This document shows, one piece after another, positions 15,754 to 17,604 of a stretch of DNA of 17,604 bases (the stretch's first letter is position 1; every line of letters begins with the position of its first letter). The notes beneath the pieces were generated by a model, which was not told the DNA's origin, did not search any database, and saw only the letters and a list, made by a program, of their open reading frames with translations. The stretch is from an uncultured Collinsella sp. Its GTDB lineage: Bacteria > Actinomycetota > Coriobacteriia > Coriobacteriales > Coriobacteriaceae. The position numbers were made by a program, and so were the translations under genes. The stretch lies in assembly GCA_934630855.1 (NCBI GenBank), contig CAKTWW010000043.1, positions 1 through 17,604 on the forward strand, in the 5' to 3' direction.

Positions 15754-17172
15754 ATTCTTCTCCTTCGCTTCTGCGATCTGGATGCGTTTGTTCCATTGGG
15801 CAGCGACTGCCAGACGCTCGTCCTGAGCACGACGGCGGGCGCTTTCGGCGCGCGATTTGGCCAGCAACTCGCGTCCGCACGGCAGTACGTCGAGCGTGGC
15901 GAAGTAGTCGCCCGGGCGCTCGGCACGACGGATGAGGTCGGCCGAGCCGTCGGGGCGCAGCAGCACCTCGGCGGAGCGCAGGCGGCCGTTGTAGTTGTAG
16001 CCCATGGAGTAGCCATGCGCGCCGGTGTCGTGGATCACGAGCAGGTCGCCCATGTCGATCTGCGGCAGCTCACGGTCGATGGCGAACTTGTCGTTGTTTT
16101 CGCACAGGTTACCCGTGATGTCGTACGTGTTCGTGACGGGAGCTACGGTCTTGTCGGCGCCACCTGGCTGACCCATTACTGTAATGTGGTGGTAGGCGCC
16201 ATACATGGCGGGGCGGATCAGATCGACGGCGCTTGCGTCGACACCGATATAGTCCTTGTAGATCTGCTTTTCGTGGATGGCTTTGGTGACCAGGCAGCCG
16301 TAGGGGCCCATCATAAAGCGGCCCATCTCGGTGCAGATTGCCACGTCGCCCATGCCGGCGGGAACCAGAATCTCGTCGTAGGCTGCGTGTACACCCTCGC
16401 CGATGGCGTGGATGTCGTTAGCCTGCTGCTCGGGCAGGTAGGGGATACCCACACCGCCGGACAGGTTGATAAAGGCGACATGTGCGCCCGTCTCGTGCTC
16501 CAAGCGCACGGCAAGCTCAAAGAGGATGCGTGCGAGCTTGGGGTAGTAGTCGTTGGTGACGGTGTTGCTGGCAAGGAAGGCATGGATGCCAAAATTCTCG
16601 GCGCCCTTGGCCTTGAGCATGCGGAAGGCCTCAAAGAGCTGCTCGGTGGTCATGCCGTACTTGGAATCGCCCGGGTTGTCCATAATGCCGTTGGAAAGCT
16701 GGAACAGACCGCCCGGATTAAAGCGGCAGCTGACTGTCTTTGGGATAGGACCAGCAACGCGCTCGTAGAACTCGATGTGGCTGATGTCGTCGAAGTTGAC
16801 GATGGCGCCTAGCTTGTCGGCAAGCTCAAAGTCGGCCGCCGGCGTGTCGTTGGACGAGAACATGATGTCATGGCCGGTGATGCCCAGCGAGCGTGCGATC
16901 ATGAGCTCGGTATAGCTCGAACAATCGCAGCCGCAGCCGTATTCGTTGAGAATGGAGATGAGCGCCGGGTTGGGATTGGCCTTGACGGCAAAGTACTCCT
17001 TAAACCCCGGATTCCATGCAAAGGCGTCGCGCACCTCTTGTATGTTGCGGCGGATGCCCGCCTCGTCGTATAGATGAAACGGTGTGGGGAACTGCTCGAC
17101 GATGTGCTCGAGCGTCTCCTTGTCCACAAACGGCTGCTTTGCCGCATACGCCTCGTTGGGGGTCAGTGCCAT
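14863..17172 (-). CDS. lysA-dapA: LysA-DapA fusion: diaminopimelate decarboxylase / 4-hydroxy-tetrahydrodipicolinate synthase
   Basis: One uninterrupted frame of 769 residues. Residues 1-430 are a divergent fold-type III PLP decarboxylase (LysA, last step: meso-diaminopimelate to lysine and CO2). PLP lysine K64 lies in FAVKANPNP, with CR-F-N-P-G-G near 150, LSGGVGIPY at 238-246, EMGRF at 282-286 and the active-site cysteine C357 in NLCENND. The usual HCHIGS motif appears as GIHAFLASNT. Residues 430-473 are a charged, probably helical linker. Residues 474-769 are a complete DapA (first committed step: pyruvate plus aspartate semialdehyde), with GTTGES (T521, T522), ITPYYNK, LYNIPGR (Y610) and the Schiff-base lysine K638 in GIKEASGN. 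The ATG at 17172 has a modest GAGG about 10 nt upstream, in riboswitch-linked sequence. An internal start for DapA is listed separately. Confidence 0.9.
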   Translation of the reverse strand: MALTPNEAYAAKQPFVDKETLEHIVEQFPTPFHLYDEAGIRRNIQEVRDAFAWNPGFKEYFAVKANPNPALISILNEYGCGCDCSSYTELMIARSLGITGHDIMFSSNDTPAADFELADKLGAIVNFDDISHIEFYERVAGPIPKTVSCRFNPGGLFQLSNGIMDNPGDSKYGMTTEQLFEAFRMLKAKGAENFGIHAFLASNTVTNDYYPKLARILFELAVRLEHETGAHVAFINLSGGVGIPYLPEQQANDIHAIGEGVHAAYDEILVPAGMGDVAICTEMGRFMMGPYGCLVTKAIHEKQIYKDYIGVDASAVDLIRPAMYGAYHHITVMGQPGGADKTVAPVTNTYDITGNLCENNDKFAIDRELPQIDMGDLLVIHDTGAHGYSMGYNYNGRLRSAEVLLRPDGSADLIRRAERPGDYFATLDVLPCGRELLAKSRAESARRRAQDERLAVAAQWNKRIQIAEAKEKNMDVRNLEGSIVALVTPFKKDGSVDFDALERLIDFHLQNGTDAILTLGTTGESATMTDDEDNSVVAAVVKQVAGRIPVIAGSGSNSTQTMLTKSLTYQGLGADGLLLITPYYNKSNEEGIYQHFKTVADAVDIPCILYNIPGRCGCGISERNVERLAAHPNIMGIKEASGNVAYAAKIAHLLSDDFRMYSGEDALTVPLMSLGASGTISVWADVQPQLVHDMCRAYLDGDVERAREIQIAGQSLINALFSEVNPIPVKEALAQMGMIEANYRMPLCPMADDTRTALTDALKGAGLLD

Positions 17173-17185
17173 GTCCCGTAAACCT

Positions 17186-17250
17186 CGCTATCCAGACGGC
17201 GCCATCGGCGCATCGAATCCGCATAGCGTGGACCCAATGTCCGGATAGCG
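17186..17250 (-). promoter_or_regulatory. likely expression platform of the lysine riboswitch
   Basis: CGCTATCCGGAC (17250-17239), which includes the 3' strand of riboswitch helix P1, can pair with GTCTGGATAGCG (17197-17186) over 12 bp with one G-U pair. The second segment lies directly before the GAGG of lysA. P1 formation and this helix exclude each other. A shorter copy, CGCTAT at 17229-17224, could pair with the same ATAGCG. There is no T-run, so control of translation or Rho access is more likely than intrinsic termination. The sign of control is not settled by the sequence. Confidence 0.6.
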
Positions 17251-17400
17251 CTCCCGCATTGCTGCAGACAGTCCTGCGGGTGTTTCCCGCAGGCCCACCA
17301 GGCTGTTCGTGCCCGAAAAACCCAGTTCGGCGGGTTTCGCCTCCCCGCAGGGTCAAAGTCTGCCGACTCGCCCGCGGCTCTTCGTGCCCGCGCCTCTATC
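17244..17400 (-). promoter_or_regulatory. lysine riboswitch (L box)
   Basis: Read on the minus strand, the leader starts GATAGAGGCGCGGGC and ends GGGAGCGCTATC, the two strands of P1 in the L-box consensus. In between are the other hallmarks in the right order: AAGAG early in the P2 arm, CGCCGAA closing P3, CCTGG of P4, and a GC-rich arm ending in GGACTGTC. The aptamer is about 157 nt, a normal size. It stands about 70 nt before lysA-dapA and should repress the whole operon when lysine binds. This is among the clearest calls in the window. Confidence 0.95.
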
Positions 17401-17403
17401 AAG

Positions 17404-17435
17404 TGGTAAAGACCCTACCACGTTGCACTTTACCA
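17404..17435. repeat. 8-bp inverted repeat at the lysA promoter/leader boundary
   Basis: TGGTAAAG (17404-17411) and CTTTACCA (17428-17435) are perfectly complementary with a 16-nt spacer that contains a further TACCA. It abuts the 5' end of the riboswitch, where the transcription start of lysA must lie, so it could be an operator or a short leader hairpin. No convincing -35/-10 pair was found in the AT-rich 17410-17470 stretch. Confidence 0.4.
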
Positions 17436-17503
17436 AACAAGAGTATTCGTATATAACGTTTAAAAAATGCAGCGTTCCTTGATTATCAACTTCATCCGAA
17501 CAC

Positions 17504-17543
17504 TTCCCACATTCATCCGCACATGTACGGATGAATGTGGGAA
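17504..17543. repeat. perfect 16-bp inverted repeat in divergent intergenic region
   Basis: TTCCCACATTCATCCG (17504-17519) and CGGATGAATGTGGGAA (17528-17543) flank an 8-nt spacer that itself contains the palindrome ACATGT. A third TTCATCCG box lies at 17491-17498, 21 bp before the one at 17512-17519. There is no T-run on either side, which speaks against a simple terminator. The repeated box on one helical face suggests an operator for a DNA-binding regulator. Confidence 0.65.
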
Positions 17544-17556
17544 CCCGATACCCTGA

Positions 17557-17575
17557 GGGCCGGACCGGCCGGCCC
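17557..17575 (+). promoter_or_regulatory. GC-rich leader hairpin before the last gene
   Basis: GGGCCGG (17557-17563) and CCGGCCC (17569-17575) form a 7-bp stem with a 5-nt loop, ending 9 nt before the ribosome binding site of the partial gene. No T-run follows. Function unknown. Confidence 0.4.
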
Positions 17576-17594
17576 CGGGAGATCGGAGGACGGC

Positions 17595-17604
17595 ATGTCC
17601 GGAA
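17595..17604 (+). CDS. start of an unidentified gene, 3' partial
   Basis: The last ten bases read ATG TCC GGA A, preceded by GGAGGA at 17585-17590 with a gap of 4 to 5 nt. This is a convincing translation start running out of the window. Only Met-Ser-Gly can be read, so no product can be named. It is divergent from lysA-dapA and shares the 17405-17594 intergenic region, including the 16-bp inverted repeat. Confidence 0.55.

Noticed and set aside
15700..15800. LysA-DapA junction as a sequencing frameshift artefact
   Set aside because: Both domains lie in one frame with normal codon use through the linker, and no homopolymer run sits at the junction. An undetected base change of a stop codon remains possible.
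14770..16812. 680-codon open frame on the + strand opposite lysA-dapA
   Set aside because: Antisense shadow of a high-GC gene; composition is biased, no domain is recognisable, and the minus-strand frame carries two complete enzymes.

Overview
The window reads as chromosomal DNA of a high-GC, fermentative gut actinobacterium of the class Coriobacteriia, most like Collinsella. This rests on gene content, codon use and remembered protein similarity, not on a database search. It is mostly housekeeping and carbon metabolism. There are no phage genes, insertion sequences, tRNAs, rRNAs or CRISPR arrays.

Layout. (1) 1-2963, + strand: the 3' part of a trehalose PTS permease gene (treB) and a phosphotrehalase gene (treC). 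(2) 3058-5450, - strand: two unrecognised proteins. One has a LOTUS-like N-terminus and a long Pro/Glu-rich linker. The other is a membrane protein with a Ser/Thr/Asn-rich tail. (3) 5625-6165, + strand: a small two-gene module ending in a DUF4160 protein, resembling a toxin-antitoxin cassette. (4) 6295-13128, + strand: glutamine-dependent NAD+ synthetase, an LL-diaminopimelate-type aminotransferase, L-lactate dehydrogenase, a DUF2974 alpha/beta hydrolase and an NA37/NdpA-type nucleoid-associated protein. Most of these units are separated by hairpin terminators. (5) 13129-13375: an intergenic region with a terminator, a 98-nt rod-like inverted-repeat structure and a further hairpin. (6) 14095-13376, 14870-14130 and 17172-14863, - strand: the lysine/diaminopimelate operon, transcribed lysA-dapA (one fused reading frame), dapB, dapH. 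It is preceded by a clear lysine riboswitch (17400-17244). (7) 17405-17604: a divergent intergenic region with a perfect 16-bp inverted repeat and the first codons of a + strand gene.

The operon encodes DapA, DapB, DapH (acetylase branch) and LysA. The aminotransferase at 8422 could supply the transamination step. The riboswitch would shut the operon down when lysine is plentiful.

The most notable items are: the in-frame fusion of LysA (last pathway enzyme) to DapA (first committed enzyme) with a well-placed internal ribosome binding site; a 12-bp alternative helix linking the riboswitch P1 strand to the lysA ribosome binding region; and the unassigned 98-nt rod at 13235-13332, whose internal-loop mismatches on the + strand are mostly tandem G-A pairs, which points to a structured RNA.
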